Positions 1-7,129 of a DNA stretch of 16,248 bases are shown piece after piece. The first letter of the stretch is position 1. The number at the start of each line of letters is the position of its first letter. Position numbers and translations under genes: made by a program. Under the pieces are notes generated by a model, which had not been told where the DNA came from, did no database searches, and saw nothing but the letters and a program-made list of their open reading frames with translations. Origin of the DNA: Ruminococcaceae bacterium UBA5401 (GTDB lineage Bacteria > Bacillota > Clostridia > Oscillospirales > Acutalibacteraceae); assembly GCA_002409675.1 (NCBI GenBank), contig DHOB01000028.1:1-16248 (forward strand). Direction: 5' to 3'.

Positions 1-815
1 TCAAAATGGGGAACGAGCCAGCGCTCGTCGGTCGAGTAGCGGAAAAATCCCCCGCCGACGGCATCGCAGATGCCGCCCCGCCGCATGTGCTCGAGGGTTG
101 CGCGGACCATATCGAAGGCGCCGCCCTCGTTTTCCGCAAGGCCGTACCGCATCAGAAAGAGGAGGCTGGGGAGCGGCGGAAATTTCGGCGCGCCGCCGAA
201 GCCCCCGTTTGTGCCGTCAAAGCTGCGGCGCAGCTCGGCGAAGGCTTCCTCGTCGGCGTTTTTCGGAAAGTCGCTCTTCTTTCCGCTTTCCGCCGAGAGG
301 TGTTCCAGAAGTCCCGCCGCGGCCGCGCCCACCTCGCCCCGTCTGTCGCGCCACATGCCGGCGATGTTTCTGAGCAGTGTGAGAAAGCCCGCGTGGCCGT
401 AAGCGTCTTCCTTCGGAAAATAGGTCCCCGCGAAAAAGGGCTTTTTCTCCGGCGTCAGAAAGCAGCTCAGCGGCCAGCCGCCGGAGCCGTTCAGGGCCAT
501 GCAGGCGTCCATGTAGAAGCTGTCCACATCCGGCCGCTCCTCCCGGTCGACCTTGACGCTGACGAAATGCCTGTTCAGTTCCTCCGCCACCCGCTCATCC
601 TCGAAGGACTCGCGCTCCATCACATGGCACCAGTGGCAGGTGGAATAGCCGATGGACAAAAACACGGGCTTATCCTCGGCTCCGGCTTTTTTAAAGGCCT
701 CGTCTCCCCACGGATACCAGTCCACAGGGTTATGGGCGTGCTGGAGAAGGTACGGGGATTTCTCGTGAATCAGTCTGTTTTCATGTTTCGGCCCCGCGTC
801 GTTCAATGCGCTCAT
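1..815 (-). CDS. YyaL-type thioredoxin-domain protein (DUF255), 3' end cut by the window
   Basis: Partial gene: 271 codons read from the minus strand and the frame is still open at base 1. The N-terminus holds the family hallmarks [21 protein letters not shown] (residues 13-33), then a thioredoxin-like CxxC, C60-H-W-C63, in the context [14 protein letters not shown]. It continues with [26 protein letters not shown] and a [10 protein letters not shown] stretch, and ends at VPHF. Full-length relatives are about 600-700 residues, with a (alpha/alpha)6-barrel glycosidase-like domain that would lie outside the window. The family (YyaL of Bacillus, SPATA20 of mammals) has no firmly established reaction; a thiol redox or N-acylglucosamine epimerase-like role is only suggested by fold. 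The ATG at 815 is preceded by GGAGGGAG with good spacing. An in-frame ATG at 842 also has GAGGAG but only 2 bases away, so 815 is preferred. The gene lies downstream of the serpin gene and its terminator. Confidence 0.9.
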   Translation of the reverse strand, partial: MSALNDAGPKHENRLIHEKSPYLLQHAHNPVDWYPWGDEAFKKAGAEDKPVFLSIGYSTCHWCHVMERESFEDERVAEELNRHFVSVKVDREERPDVDSFYMDACMALNGSGGWPLSCFLTPEKKPFFAGTYFPKEDAYGHAGFLTLLRNIAGMWRDRRGEVGAAAAGLLEHLSAESGKKSDFPKNADEEAFAELRRSFDGTNGGFGGAPKFPPLPSLLFLMRYGLAENEGGAFDMVRATLEHMRRGGICDAVGGGFFRYSTDERWLVPHF

Positions 816-910
816 GATAGGCTCCCTCCTCAAAATATTCATTTCTCCTCTTAGTATGTATAAAAGTCGGGCATAAAAACGGCCTTCCTGAAATGCCGCA
901 GAGCGAGAGG

Positions 911-952
911 AAATAAAAAAATGGAACCTTCGTTTTTTCCCGAAGATTCCAT
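911..952 (-). terminator. Intrinsic terminator after the serpin gene
   Basis: On the minus strand a 12-bp stem with one mismatch (bases 941-952 pairing with 921-932, loop 933-940) is followed by a run of seven T, then ATTT. It lies about 30 bases past the serpin stop codon, so it should end the sigma/serpin transcript before the YyaL-type gene. Confidence 0.85.
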
Positions 953-980
953 ATAAGAATAAGGCGGCAGAGAACATCAA

Positions 981-2369
981 TCAGCCGGCCGAAGGGTCCA
1001 TAACAACGCCGAGAAAAACGGGCAGCAGGGTCTCGGTGTCGACAACCGCGAACAGGAACGGGCGGTCGAATACGAGGCGCCGCATCGGAGCCGAGGCAGA
1101 AACCATTGAAACCTTTGTCGCCGCGCCGGCTTTCAGGCCGAGCTCGTCGACCTCGATGAACGTTTTGTGCAGCACGTCGCTGACGAAGAGCTTCCCGTCG
1201 GGGCTGGCGCCCATCGCGGAGAAATCGGCTTTATCTTTGTCGAACGCGTCGGAAAGGCCGAGCGAAATCAGTGCATTTTTCAGGGGCAGGTCGCAGTCGA
1301 ATTTAAATTTCGGCAGAGTGGCGCCTGCTTTTTCTTTCCCGGCGGAACGCATCAGGCTCAAAAATTTTTCACCCGAAAAGCCGGCGACATAATCGGAAAG
1401 AAGCTTGCCCGGATCCCCGGCGCCGGACGAAGCCTTTTCGTCGGGAAGGATCGCCGCGAACGCAAAGCGTGAATTCTTGAGCGGCTTCAAAATGCCCTGC
1501 GCCCCTTCGCCGTGCAGGTACGTTTCGGAGGAATTCAGCATCGGGACGTTCCGGTCGCCGCCCGGCGCGTGGAACGTTTTTTTGACGCTCCCCCTGTAGG
1601 GAACTTCCCAGTCCTGCTCAAGGTACAGCGTGTTGATGAGGTACATCATGTCGTAGGGGCCGATTTTTTCGACCATTTTGTCGATTTTCCCTTCCGTGTT
1701 TTCACGGACCCACGAATTGATTTTCCCGGCGGTCGCCGGGTCGGAAAAATCGAGCTGGAACGCCCCCGCGCCGAAAAAATCGGCGTTGGCCTGCAAAAAC
1801 GGCTTTTTGACCGTCAGGTTTTTGTCCCGGTACCAAATCGAATTTGCGAGCAGGAATTTTCCACCCGTCGCAGATTGGAAAGCCGCCCGCTCCGAGGCGA
1901 AGTTCCTGTTGAGGGAGCCGAGGTCCATCCCTCCGCCGAGCAGCGCCTCGAACTGGGAAAGCGTATTCTTCTCCGCGCCGTTGGCCGTCATGCCGAGCGC
2001 AAGCGCGACCGAGGCGGGGGAAATCAGCGCGTTCTGATTTTCCCCGGCCGTTTTCTGCAGCAGCTTCACTCCAAAATCAGCCTGGGCAGCGACAAATTCC
2101 GCGCTGGGGGCTGGGGAAATCTCCTGCTTCTGCGGGGAAATGCCGCGCATCAGGTTTTCCTTTGCCTGGGCGGTCGTGGGCCTTAAAACTGAGGACAGAA
2201 GCAAAATTCCCGCGAGAAGGGCGGCGGTCGTGGACGCCCAGACCCATCTGGGCGGGCGCTTGTGCTTCCGCGCGGCCGCCTGTTCCATTTTGGCGGCGGT
2301 TTTTCGTTTCCATTCTTCCGGCGTGCGGATGCGGCTGCACGCCGCGCGGTACCTGTCTGTGTTATTCAT
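981..2369 (-). CDS. Membrane-anchored serpin, putative anti-sigma partner of the upstream ECF sigma factor
   Basis: 462 residues. Residues 1-41 are a basic cytoplasmic tail containing RTPEEWKRKTAAKM, which resembles the N-terminal helix of Firmicute anti-sigma proteins (inference). Residues 42-62 form one hydrophobic span with positive charges before it, so the rest should face outward. From about residue 90 to the end is a full serpin domain: FGVKLLQK, NALISPASVALALGMTANGA, INSWVRENTEGKI, LINTLYL, TLPKFKFDCDLPL, FIEVDELGLKAG, and the signature LVFDRPFLFAV (432-442). The reactive-centre loop is about residues 409-428. If the usual 17-residue spacing from E409 holds, P1-P1' is A425-S426, suggesting an elastase-like target; lysine at P13 and leucine at P14 are unusual. 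The start codon lies inside the end of the sigma gene (ATGAATAA), so translation is coupled. Serpin identity is sure; the sigma-control role is inferred from fusion and position. Confidence 0.93.
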   Translation of the reverse strand: MNNTDRYRAACSRIRTPEEWKRKTAAKMEQAAARKHKRPPRWVWASTTAALLAGILLLSSVLRPTTAQAKENLMRGISPQKQEISPAPSAEFVAAQADFGVKLLQKTAGENQNALISPASVALALGMTANGAEKNTLSQFEALLGGGMDLGSLNRNFASERAAFQSATGGKFLLANSIWYRDKNLTVKKPFLQANADFFGAGAFQLDFSDPATAGKINSWVRENTEGKIDKMVEKIGPYDMMYLINTLYLEQDWEVPYRGSVKKTFHAPGGDRNVPMLNSSETYLHGEGAQGILKPLKNSRFAFAAILPDEKASSGAGDPGKLLSDYVAGFSGEKFLSLMRSAGKEKAGATLPKFKFDCDLPLKNALISLGLSDAFDKDKADFSAMGASPDGKLFVSDVLHKTFIEVDELGLKAGAATKVSMVSASAPMRRLVFDRPFLFAVVDTETLLPVFLGVVMDPSAG

Positions 2370-2841
2370 CGCCGAAGCCTCCCGTCAGCGAGGCCCGCAG
2401 CGCCTCGCGCGCCCGGTGCAGCCGGGAAGAAACCATATTTTCCCGGCGATGCAGAATCCGTGCGATTTCGGCGATGCTCAGGCCTTCATAATAGTGAAGA
2501 TAGATGACGTTCCTCAAATCGACGGGCAGGCGGAAAACCGCGTCGAGCACTTCGCTGTTCGGCTCTTCGCAGGGAATGTTTTCATCCAGAGCGACGTTTC
2601 TGCGGTGCGCCGCTTTCAGAAAATCACGGCACAGGTTCAGGGTGACGCGAATCATCCACGCTTTTTCATGCTCGGGCGAACGGAATGTGCGCCCCACGGT
2701 GATCCGCTTTAGAAACACCTCCTGCGCCACGTCTTCAGCATCCGGAACGGACCCCACGTTGTGCACCGCAATCCGCAGAATCATATCGGAATAGCGGTCC
2801 AGGAGGGCTTCCGCTTCCCCGCCGTCGCCATCATAAGACAT
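2362..2841 (-). CDS. ECF-type RNA polymerase sigma factor
   Basis: 159 residues, the normal size for an ECF (group 4) sigma factor with only regions 2 and 4. Region 2 is visible as LLDRYSDMILRIAVHNVG and the core-binding DAEDVAQEVFLKRI (about 34-47), followed by EHEKAWMIRVTLNLCRDFLK. Region 4 is LPVDLRNVIYLHYYEGLSIAEIA followed by the helix-turn-helix end SRLHRAREALR, which would read the -35 element. Start ATG at 2841 follows GGGGAGG with about 7 bases of spacing. The stop codon overlaps the serpin start by 8 bases, the usual layout for a sigma factor and its membrane anti-sigma factor. It would direct RNA polymerase to genes responding to an envelope signal; the regulon is not visible here. 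I could not assign its own promoter. Confidence 0.93.
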   Translation of the reverse strand: MSYDGDGGEAEALLDRYSDMILRIAVHNVGSVPDAEDVAQEVFLKRITVGRTFRSPEHEKAWMIRVTLNLCRDFLKAAHRRNVALDENIPCEEPNSEVLDAVFRLPVDLRNVIYLHYYEGLSIAEIARILHRRENMVSSRLHRAREALRASLTGGFGDE

Positions 2842-2936
2842 TCCTCCGCCTCCCCTCTCACTATAAACACGATTCAGGCCGCCGGTTTCTTGCCTGAGCC
2901 GGCGAATTTTTTAACGCGCCGCCGGAGACTGAAAAA

Positions 2937-3503
2937 TCATATTTTTCGTCCGATGCCCCAGTGGAAAATGCCGTACCCCTCCGTGCCCGATTTTTCAATA
3001 CGGAACCCTGCGGACCTGATCAGCCGGTCGGGTTCGCGGGTAAGATGGCAGCCCCCCGCTATTTTGGGCCAGAAAACGTCCATCGCGCTGAAAAGGGCAG
3101 AAAGGCTCTTTTCCGGGGGCTTAACGTGATCCAGAAAGATAAAAATACCGCCGGGCTTCAGAACTCGCAGCACCTCGGCGACAGACCGATTTAAATTTCG
3201 GACGCTGCAGAACACGAGGGTTTCCACAACCGTGTCGAACCGCCCGTCCGGAAAGGGAATCTCCTCAGCCTGACCCTGGACAAACCGGATGGGGAATCTT
3301 GCCCTTGTTCTGGCGACGGGCCTCGAACGCGGGTCAAGAGCGGAAAGGCTCCTGACGGAAGCCGGATTGTAATACTGAAAATTCGCCCCCGTCCCATAGC
3401 CGAGCTCCAGAACGTTTCCGGAAGCTGCCGGAATGATCATTTTCCGTAATCCGCCCAGCACATTCTTTTCGAGCGGCTTCATTAAAGTATCGTAGAGATT
3501 CAT
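2937..3503 (-). CDS. Class I SAM-dependent methyltransferase (Methyltransf_11 type)
   Basis: 188 residues, near the short end for single-domain class I methyltransferases. Motif I is VLELGYGTGANF (31-42), the acidic end of strand 2 is ALDPRSRP (55-62), motif II is FPDGRFDTVVETLVFCSV (84-101), and the post-motif segment is EVLRVLKPGGIFIFLDHV (110-127). The tail KIAGGCHLTREPDRLIRSAGF resembles the METTL7/UbiE-like branch, in which substrates are small molecules or lipids/thiols; the substrate here cannot be told. Start ATG at 3503 follows AAAGGAAA about 8 bases upstream. The sigma factor gene begins 95 bases downstream on the same strand with no clear T-tailed terminator between them, so read-through into sigma/serpin is possible but unproven. 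Confidence 0.9.
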   Translation of the reverse strand: MNLYDTLMKPLEKNVLGGLRKMIIPAASGNVLELGYGTGANFQYYNPASVRSLSALDPRSRPVARTRARFPIRFVQGQAEEIPFPDGRFDTVVETLVFCSVRNLNRSVAEVLRVLKPGGIFIFLDHVKPPEKSLSALFSAMDVFWPKIAGGCHLTREPDRLIRSAGFRIEKSGTEGYGIFHWGIGRKI

Positions 3504-3585
3504 GCTGATTTCCTTTCAAGACGGATTTCTGAAAACCGCAGGCCGCCGGCGGCACAAGCAGTCCATACCGGTTCATTTCAATAGT

Positions 3586-3594
3586 ATCATAACA
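3586..3594 (-). promoter_or_regulatory. Extended -10 promoter, probable, for the methyltransferase
   Basis: The minus strand reads TGTTATGAT, an extended -10 element with 5 of 6 bases matching TATAAT. No good -35 hexamer is seen 16-18 bases upstream. Transcription would start near 3580, leaving a leader of about 75 bases before the ATG at 3503. Confidence 0.45.
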
Positions 3595-3760
3595 GGCAAA
3601 TGTGAAGGACGTATGGGAAACGGGCAAGGCTCAACTGAAAAACTGCGCCTGTGAACCGCTCGGAAAATGGAACGGACCTAAAAAGAGCGGGAGTATCCCG
3701 ATGCGGGGGACATTCTCGCGTTTTTGTCCTGCTCCTTTACCCAGTGCCGGTCGCTTTCCG

Positions 3761-3798
3761 ATAAAAGAAAAACCACAAGGTCTTGGCCTTGTGGTTTC
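3761..3798 (-). terminator. Intrinsic terminator of the tRNA-Ala gene
   Basis: On the minus strand a perfect 10-bp stem, AACCACAAGG with CCTTGTGGTT (3787-3796 and 3771-3780, 6-base loop), is followed by TTTCTTTTAT. It begins only about 8 bases after the tRNA 3' CCA, so the tRNA is a single-gene transcript. Confidence 0.88.
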
Positions 3799-3804
3799 CT
3801 GTTT

Positions 3805-3880
3805 TGGTGGAGCATAGCGGGCTCGAACCGCTGACCTCCACACTGCCAGTGTGGCGCTCTCCCAGCTGAGCTAATACCCC
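3805..3880 (-). tRNA. tRNA-Ala, anticodon GGC
   Basis: 76 bases with an encoded CCA end. The minus strand folds as a cloverleaf: acceptor GGGGTAT with ATGCTCC, D arm GCTC...GAGC, anticodon stem CCACA/TGTGG with loop CTGGCAG (anticodon GGC), a five-base variable loop, and T arm AGCGG-TTCGAGC-CCGCT. The acceptor pair G3-U70 is the classic alanine identity element and is present. It has its own promoter (3913-3941) and terminator. It lies between a methyltransferase gene and uppP, with no sign of an integrated element at its 3' end. Confidence 0.97.
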
Positions 3881-3912
3881 GGAACAAATTCAGCAATTTT
3901 GGCAACGGTGTT

Positions 3913-3941
3913 ATTATACTATATTTTTCAGGCATGTTCAA
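3913..3941 (-). promoter_or_regulatory. Sigma-A promoter of tRNA-Ala
   Basis: Minus strand: TTGAAC (3941-3936), 17-base spacer, TATAAT (3918-3913). Transcription would start near 3906, about 25 bases before the mature tRNA 5' end at 3880. Confidence 0.75.
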
Positions 3942-3990
3942 GAGCTTTCTCCATTTTTTTGAGGATGGAAAAGGCTGCGGCGGATCTGCG

Positions 3991-4818
3991 TCATTTTATA
4001 AACGACGCGCGGCTGAAATACAGGAGCACGATGCAGCCCAGGACGATGCGGTACCAACCGAAAACCTTAAAGTCATGCTTTTTGATGTAGCCGACCAAAA
4101 ACTTAATTGCTCCGACCGAAGTGATGAAAGCGACGGTTAAGCCGGTCAAAAAGACCGCCATTTCAGTTCCGGTGAAATTCAGGCCGAATTTTGCAAGTTT
4201 GACGAAGCTGGCCCCAAACATGACGGGAACGGCAAGGTAGAAGGTAAATTCCGCCGCCGCGGTCCGGCTGGTGCCGAGCAGGATGGCGCCGAGTATCGTG
4301 GCGCCCGAACGCGAAGTGCCGGGAATCAGGGACAGGACCTGAAATATCCCGATCTGCAGGGCGGTTTTGTACGTAATGTGCGATACGTCCTTGATTTTCA
4401 CGGGCCTGTTTTTGTTCCTGTTTTCCACAATGATAAACAGGACGCCGTAGACAATCAGCGTGATGGAGACGGTCAGCGGATTGTAAAACAGGGCGTTGAT
4501 TTCGTCGTCGAATAAAAGGCCGATAACGGCCGCCGGCAGGCAGGCCGCCAGTATTTTGAGCCAGACGGCTCCCGTTTCTTTTTTCACATGAGGCCCTTTC
4601 CCGAACGAAAAAGGGAAAAGTTTGTTCCAATACAGCACCACTACGGCCATGATGGCCCCGAGCTGGATCACGACCCGGAACATCTCGACAAAATCGGGGG
4701 GCATATCCCAGTGCAAAAATCTTTCCGCGAGGATCATGTGCCCCGTGCTGCTGATGGGCAGCCATTCGGTAATCCCCTCGATGATGCCGATAAGAACTGC
4801 CTTTAAAATTTCGGCCAT
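3991..4818 (-). CDS. uppP: Undecaprenyl-diphosphatase UppP (BacA family)
   Basis: 275 residues, the usual length. This integral membrane enzyme removes one phosphate from undecaprenyl diphosphate to recycle the lipid carrier for peptidoglycan and wall polymers; extra copies give bacitracin resistance. Both family active-site segments are present: EGITEWLPISSTGHMIL (14-30, with E17, S23-S24 and H27) and PGTSRSGAT (166-174, with R170). Several hydrophobic spans follow, such as GAIMAVVVLYW and LTVSITLIVYGVLFIIV. Start ATG at 4818 has GGAGAG about 7 bases upstream. It is transcribed away from the pdaA-like gene, with a promoter in the shared AT-rich region about 145 bases upstream. Confidence 0.97.
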   Translation of the reverse strand: MAEILKAVLIGIIEGITEWLPISSTGHMILAERFLHWDMPPDFVEMFRVVIQLGAIMAVVVLYWNKLFPFSFGKGPHVKKETGAVWLKILAACLPAAVIGLLFDDEINALFYNPLTVSITLIVYGVLFIIVENRNKNRPVKIKDVSHITYKTALQIGIFQVLSLIPGTSRSGATILGAILLGTSRTAAAEFTFYLAVPVMFGASFVKLAKFGLNFTGTEMAVFLTGLTVAFITSVGAIKFLVGYIKKHDFKVFGWYRIVLGCIVLLYFSRASFIK

Positions 4819-4930
4819 TGTTGTCTCTCCAGTGTCTTACGGATTTCGGTCATACCGTTCCCTCTCCATCGCCCCGCTTCGATACGGACGGGCGCCATGG
4901 ATTTTCTATTGTACTAATCAATTAATACAG

Positions 4931-4950
4931 TAATACACAATAATACACAA
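4931..4950. repeat. Tandem pair of a 10-bp repeat in the uppP/pdaA divergent promoter region
   Basis: TAATACACAA occurs twice head to tail at 4931-4940 and 4941-4950, preceded by a partial copy TTAATACAG ending at 4930. The first copy covers part of the proposed uppP -10 and the second lies in its spacer, so a regulator bound here could affect uppP. No regulator is known to me for this sequence. Confidence 0.6.
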
Positions 4951-4965
4951 TTCCATATTTGTCAA
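4937..4965 (-). promoter_or_regulatory. Probable promoter of uppP
   Basis: Minus strand: perfect -35 TTGACA (4965-4960), 17-base spacer, weaker -10 TATTGT (4942-4937). The -10 and spacer lie in the tandem TAATACACAA repeat. Confidence 0.5.
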
Positions 4966-4994
4966 GCGCGTTCTGCAGGCTTCGGGAAGGCAGT

Positions 4995-5003
4995 TGCTAT
5001 AAT
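4995..5003 (+). promoter_or_regulatory. Extended -10 promoter of the pdaA-like gene
   Basis: TGCTATAAT is a perfect extended -10 element, about 58 bases before the start codon. No consensus -35 is at the right distance, as is common for extended -10 promoters. It diverges from the uppP promoter just to the left. Confidence 0.65.
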
Positions 5004-5061
5004 TTTGCAAAAATAATTCGGCCTCAGTCCTCCATAATAAAGAGAATGGGAAGTGAAAAAG

Positions 5062-5946
5062 ATGAAAAAAATCATAGCGGTCCTGTTGGCATTTACCCTG
5101 CTCATCCTGCCGATATCCTGCGGCAAAGATTCCGATGACGCCGGCTCCGCCTCGGCATCGGGGAAAGAATCCTCGGCAGTCACTGCCAACACGACGAAAA
5201 GCGCCGTATCACAGGCGAAAAGTCAAAGCGCAGATTCCTCGGCGCCCCCTGCCAAGCTGGAAAATCTGGACAATACCAAGCAGGGCTGGGGCCAGGGCAA
5301 GCAGGTCGACCGGGATAACCGCCCGATATCCTGCACACAATTCCAAAACAAATACGGCAAATACGGCGCCCTGTTCATCAAAGAAAACACCAAAAAAATT
5401 TATCTGACTTTCGACGAAGGGTATGAAAACGGGTACACTTCAAAAATACTGGATTCATTAAAAGAAAAGAAAGTGCCTGCCGTGTTCTTTGTCACCCATG
5501 ATTACGCAAAAAGGAACCACGACCTCGTCCAGCGGATGATCGACGAGGGCCATGCGGTCGGGAACCACAGCTATACCCACTCTTCCATGCCCACTCTGAG
5601 CCTCTCGAAGGCGTCCGGCGAAATCACAAAGATGCACGAATATGTAAAGGATAATTTCAAGTACACGATGACCCTGTTCCGCCCGCCGATGGGCGAATTT
5701 TCGGAAAGGACGCTTGCCCTTGCGCAGAGCCTCGGATATAAATCCGTTTTCTGGAGCTTTGCCTACGCAGACTGGGACCCCAAGAAGCAAATCGGGGCCG
5801 ACAAAGCCTACAAAAAAATAGTCGGCGGTCTGCATAGCGGGGCCGTCTATCTTCTGCATGCCGTGTCGAAAGACAACGCGGAGGTTTTGGGCTCCTTTAT
5901 CGACGAGGCAAAAAAGCGGGGCTACGAGTTAGCAAAATTATCTTAA
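5062..5946 (+). CDS. pdaA: PdaA-type polysaccharide (muramic acid) deacetylase, probable lipoprotein
   Basis: 294 residues from the ATG at 5062, which has GGGAAG upstream. An in-frame GTG at 5053 adds three residues but has poorer spacing. The N-terminus is a signal peptide with a lipobox-like LPISC (16-20) whose proline at -3 is atypical, then a low-complexity Ser/Ala/Lys linker to about 65. The NodB/CE4 domain follows: TFDEGYENGYT (116-126), HSYTH (169-173, metal histidines), RPPMGEF (207-213), YADWD (235-239) and LLHAVSKDNAE (264-274). TFDEGYENGYT and the DNAE ending are specific for PdaA rather than general chitin deacetylases. In Bacillus, PdaA deacetylates N-acetylmuramic acid to form the muramic delta-lactam of spore cortex. 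That hints at a spore former, though vegetative wall editing is an alternative. It is the only plus-strand gene here. Confidence 0.93.
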   Translation: MKKIIAVLLAFTLLILPISCGKDSDDAGSASASGKESSAVTANTTKSAVSQAKSQSADSSAPPAKLENLDNTKQGWGQGKQVDRDNRPISCTQFQNKYGKYGALFIKENTKKIYLTFDEGYENGYTSKILDSLKEKKVPAVFFVTHDYAKRNHDLVQRMIDEGHAVGNHSYTHSSMPTLSLSKASGEITKMHEYVKDNFKYTMTLFRPPMGEFSERTLALAQSLGYKSVFWSFAYADWDPKKQIGADKAYKKIVGGLHSGAVYLLHAVSKDNAEVLGSFIDEAKKRGYELAKLS

Positions 5947-5964
5947 AAACGGACGTTACAGCAG

Positions 5965-6031
5965 AAAAGCTCTCTTTTGTTCAGGAGACGCGGTCTCTAC
6001 AGGCCGTATGAAAAACAAAAGAGAGCTTTTT
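5965..6031. terminator. Bidirectional terminator between pdaA and etfA
   Basis: A perfect 17-bp stem, AAAAGCTCTCTTTTGTT (5965-5981) with its complement at 6014-6030, encloses a 32-base loop that carries a second small hairpin GAGAC-GCG-GTCTC (5985-5997). The plus-strand tail is TTTTTGTCTTT. On the minus strand the stem itself ends in TTTT. Its place between two convergent transcripts fits use by both. Confidence 0.85.
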
Positions 6032-6118
6032 GTCTTTAAAGAGCCGGACACGTTCAAAGTGAAGAAGGCGGCATTCCGTCCGCTTTTTACCGAGGGCTCC
6101 CGCCCCGCGGGCAGTCAG

Positions 6119-7117
6119 TCAGGCTTCCGTTTTGATTTTGCGGATTTCTTCCATCATCACGGGCAGGACCTTCATCACGTCGCCGACGACGCCCACATTG
6201 GCTATCTCAAAAATGGGGGCGTCCTCGTCCTTGTTGATTGCCACGATAAAGCGGGAGGAAGTCATGCCGGTGACATGCTGGGTAGCGCCGGAGATGCCGC
6301 ACGCAATGTAAAGGCTGGGCGAAACGATTTTTCCGGACTGCCCGACCTGGTGGGCGCGCGAGATCCATCCGTCCTCGATAACGGGGCGGGTGGCGCCCAC
6401 CACGCCGCCCAGAAGCGAGGCCAGCTTTTCCACAAGCTTAAAGTTTTCAGCGCTTCCCATGCCGCGGCCCCCCGCCACAACGACGTCCGCGTCCTCCAGG
6501 TTGACGGTTTCGCTGATCTTCTGGACGGTGTCGCGGATTTTCGTGCGCACCGCGTCGGCGGGAACCGCAACCGAAATTTTCTCGACCGGGGCGGCCGTCT
6601 CCGACGCCTCCGGCTTTGAAAACGAGCCGGGGCGCACCGTGGCGAACTGCAGGGCGGAATTCGTGATTACCTCGTTGGCCAGAACGGTCCCGCAGTAGCG
6701 GGTCGTCACCCATGTAAGGCTGCCGTTTTCCCGGCGGACCGAAGTCACGTCGGCCACGCAGCCGCTCTGGAAGCGGGCGGCCAGACGGGGTGCGAGGCCG
6801 ATGCTGAGCGGCGTGTTCCCGGTCAGAACGACGGCCGGTTCATACCGGCGGATGAGCCGTTCGAGCACGCTGGTGTATTCGTCCTGCCGAAAGACCGTAT
6901 AGGCCGGGTCGGTCACGACAATCACTCTGTCGACGCCGGACGCGGCGACTTTTTTCACCGCTGCGTCCAGCCCGCTGCCTATCAGCACGGCGAGGACTTT
7001 TCCCCCCGCGCCGTCGGCAATGCTGCGGGCGCAGGTGAGCAGCTCCAGCCCCACGTTGACCGGTTTTCCGTCGGAGACCTCCACATACGCCAAAACGTCT
7101 TTATGTTCTCTATCCAC
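6119..7117 (-). CDS. etfA: Electron transfer flavoprotein subunit alpha
   Basis: 332 residues, usual length, without an N-terminal ferredoxin domain. With EtfB it passes electrons between flavin dehydrogenases and NAD/ferredoxin or the membrane. The N-terminal half is the alpha/beta ETF domain. The C-terminal FAD domain shows GGRGMGS (216-222), [20 protein letters not shown] (266-285) and [20 protein letters not shown] (293-312), the ETF-alpha signature region. It starts with GTG at 7117: AAGGAG lies 8 bases upstream and overlaps the etfB stop, while the nearby ATG at 7124 runs into a stop at once. It is the last gene of the ldh-acd-etfB-etfA operon. Whether this Etf bifurcates electrons cannot be settled by eye. 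Confidence 0.97.
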   Translation of the reverse strand: MDREHKDVLAYVEVSDGKPVNVGLELLTCARSIADGAGGKVLAVLIGSGLDAAVKKVAASGVDRVIVVTDPAYTVFRQDEYTSVLERLIRRYEPAVVLTGNTPLSIGLAPRLAARFQSGCVADVTSVRRENGSLTWVTTRYCGTVLANEVITNSALQFATVRPGSFSKPEASETAAPVEKISVAVPADAVRTKIRDTVQKISETVNLEDADVVVAGGRGMGSAENFKLVEKLASLLGGVVGATRPVIEDGWISRAHQVGQSGKIVSPSLYIACGISGATQHVTGMTSSRFIVAINKDEDAPIFEIANVGVVGDVMKVLPVMMEEIRKIKTEA

Positions 7118-7129
7118 GATTCATTCTCC

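Larger units (their letters stand above)
3504..3804. other. Intergenic stretch between methyltransferase and tRNA-Ala
   Basis: About 300 bases without a credible gene. It holds the probable methyltransferase promoter (3586-3594) near one end and the tRNA terminator (3761-3798) at the other. Between about 3610 and 3760 I see nothing assignable. Short open frames here run through the tRNA or its terminator and do not resemble proteins. Confidence 0.6.

Noticed and set aside
6..854. Long plus-strand open frame of 282 codons
   Set aside because: It is the antisense shadow of the YyaL-type gene, whose minus-strand frame has the conserved motifs and a ribosome site but is open at the window edge.
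2860..2885. Possible sigma-factor promoter: TATAGT, or an ECF-type GAAAC...CGTG pair
   Set aside because: TATAGT would start transcription inside the ribosome site, and the GAAAC to CGTG spacing is only 13 bases against about 16 in known ECF promoters. Autoregulation is not supported.
3678..3941. Minus-strand open frame through the tRNA
   Set aside because: It is a translation of tRNA-Ala and its terminator (for example ISSAGRAPHWQCGGQRFEP), a well-known artefact.
3935..3980. Hairpin after uppP as a terminator
   Set aside because: CTTTTCCAT/ATGGAGAAAG can pair, but no T-run follows on the uppP strand and its end is the tRNA -35 region.
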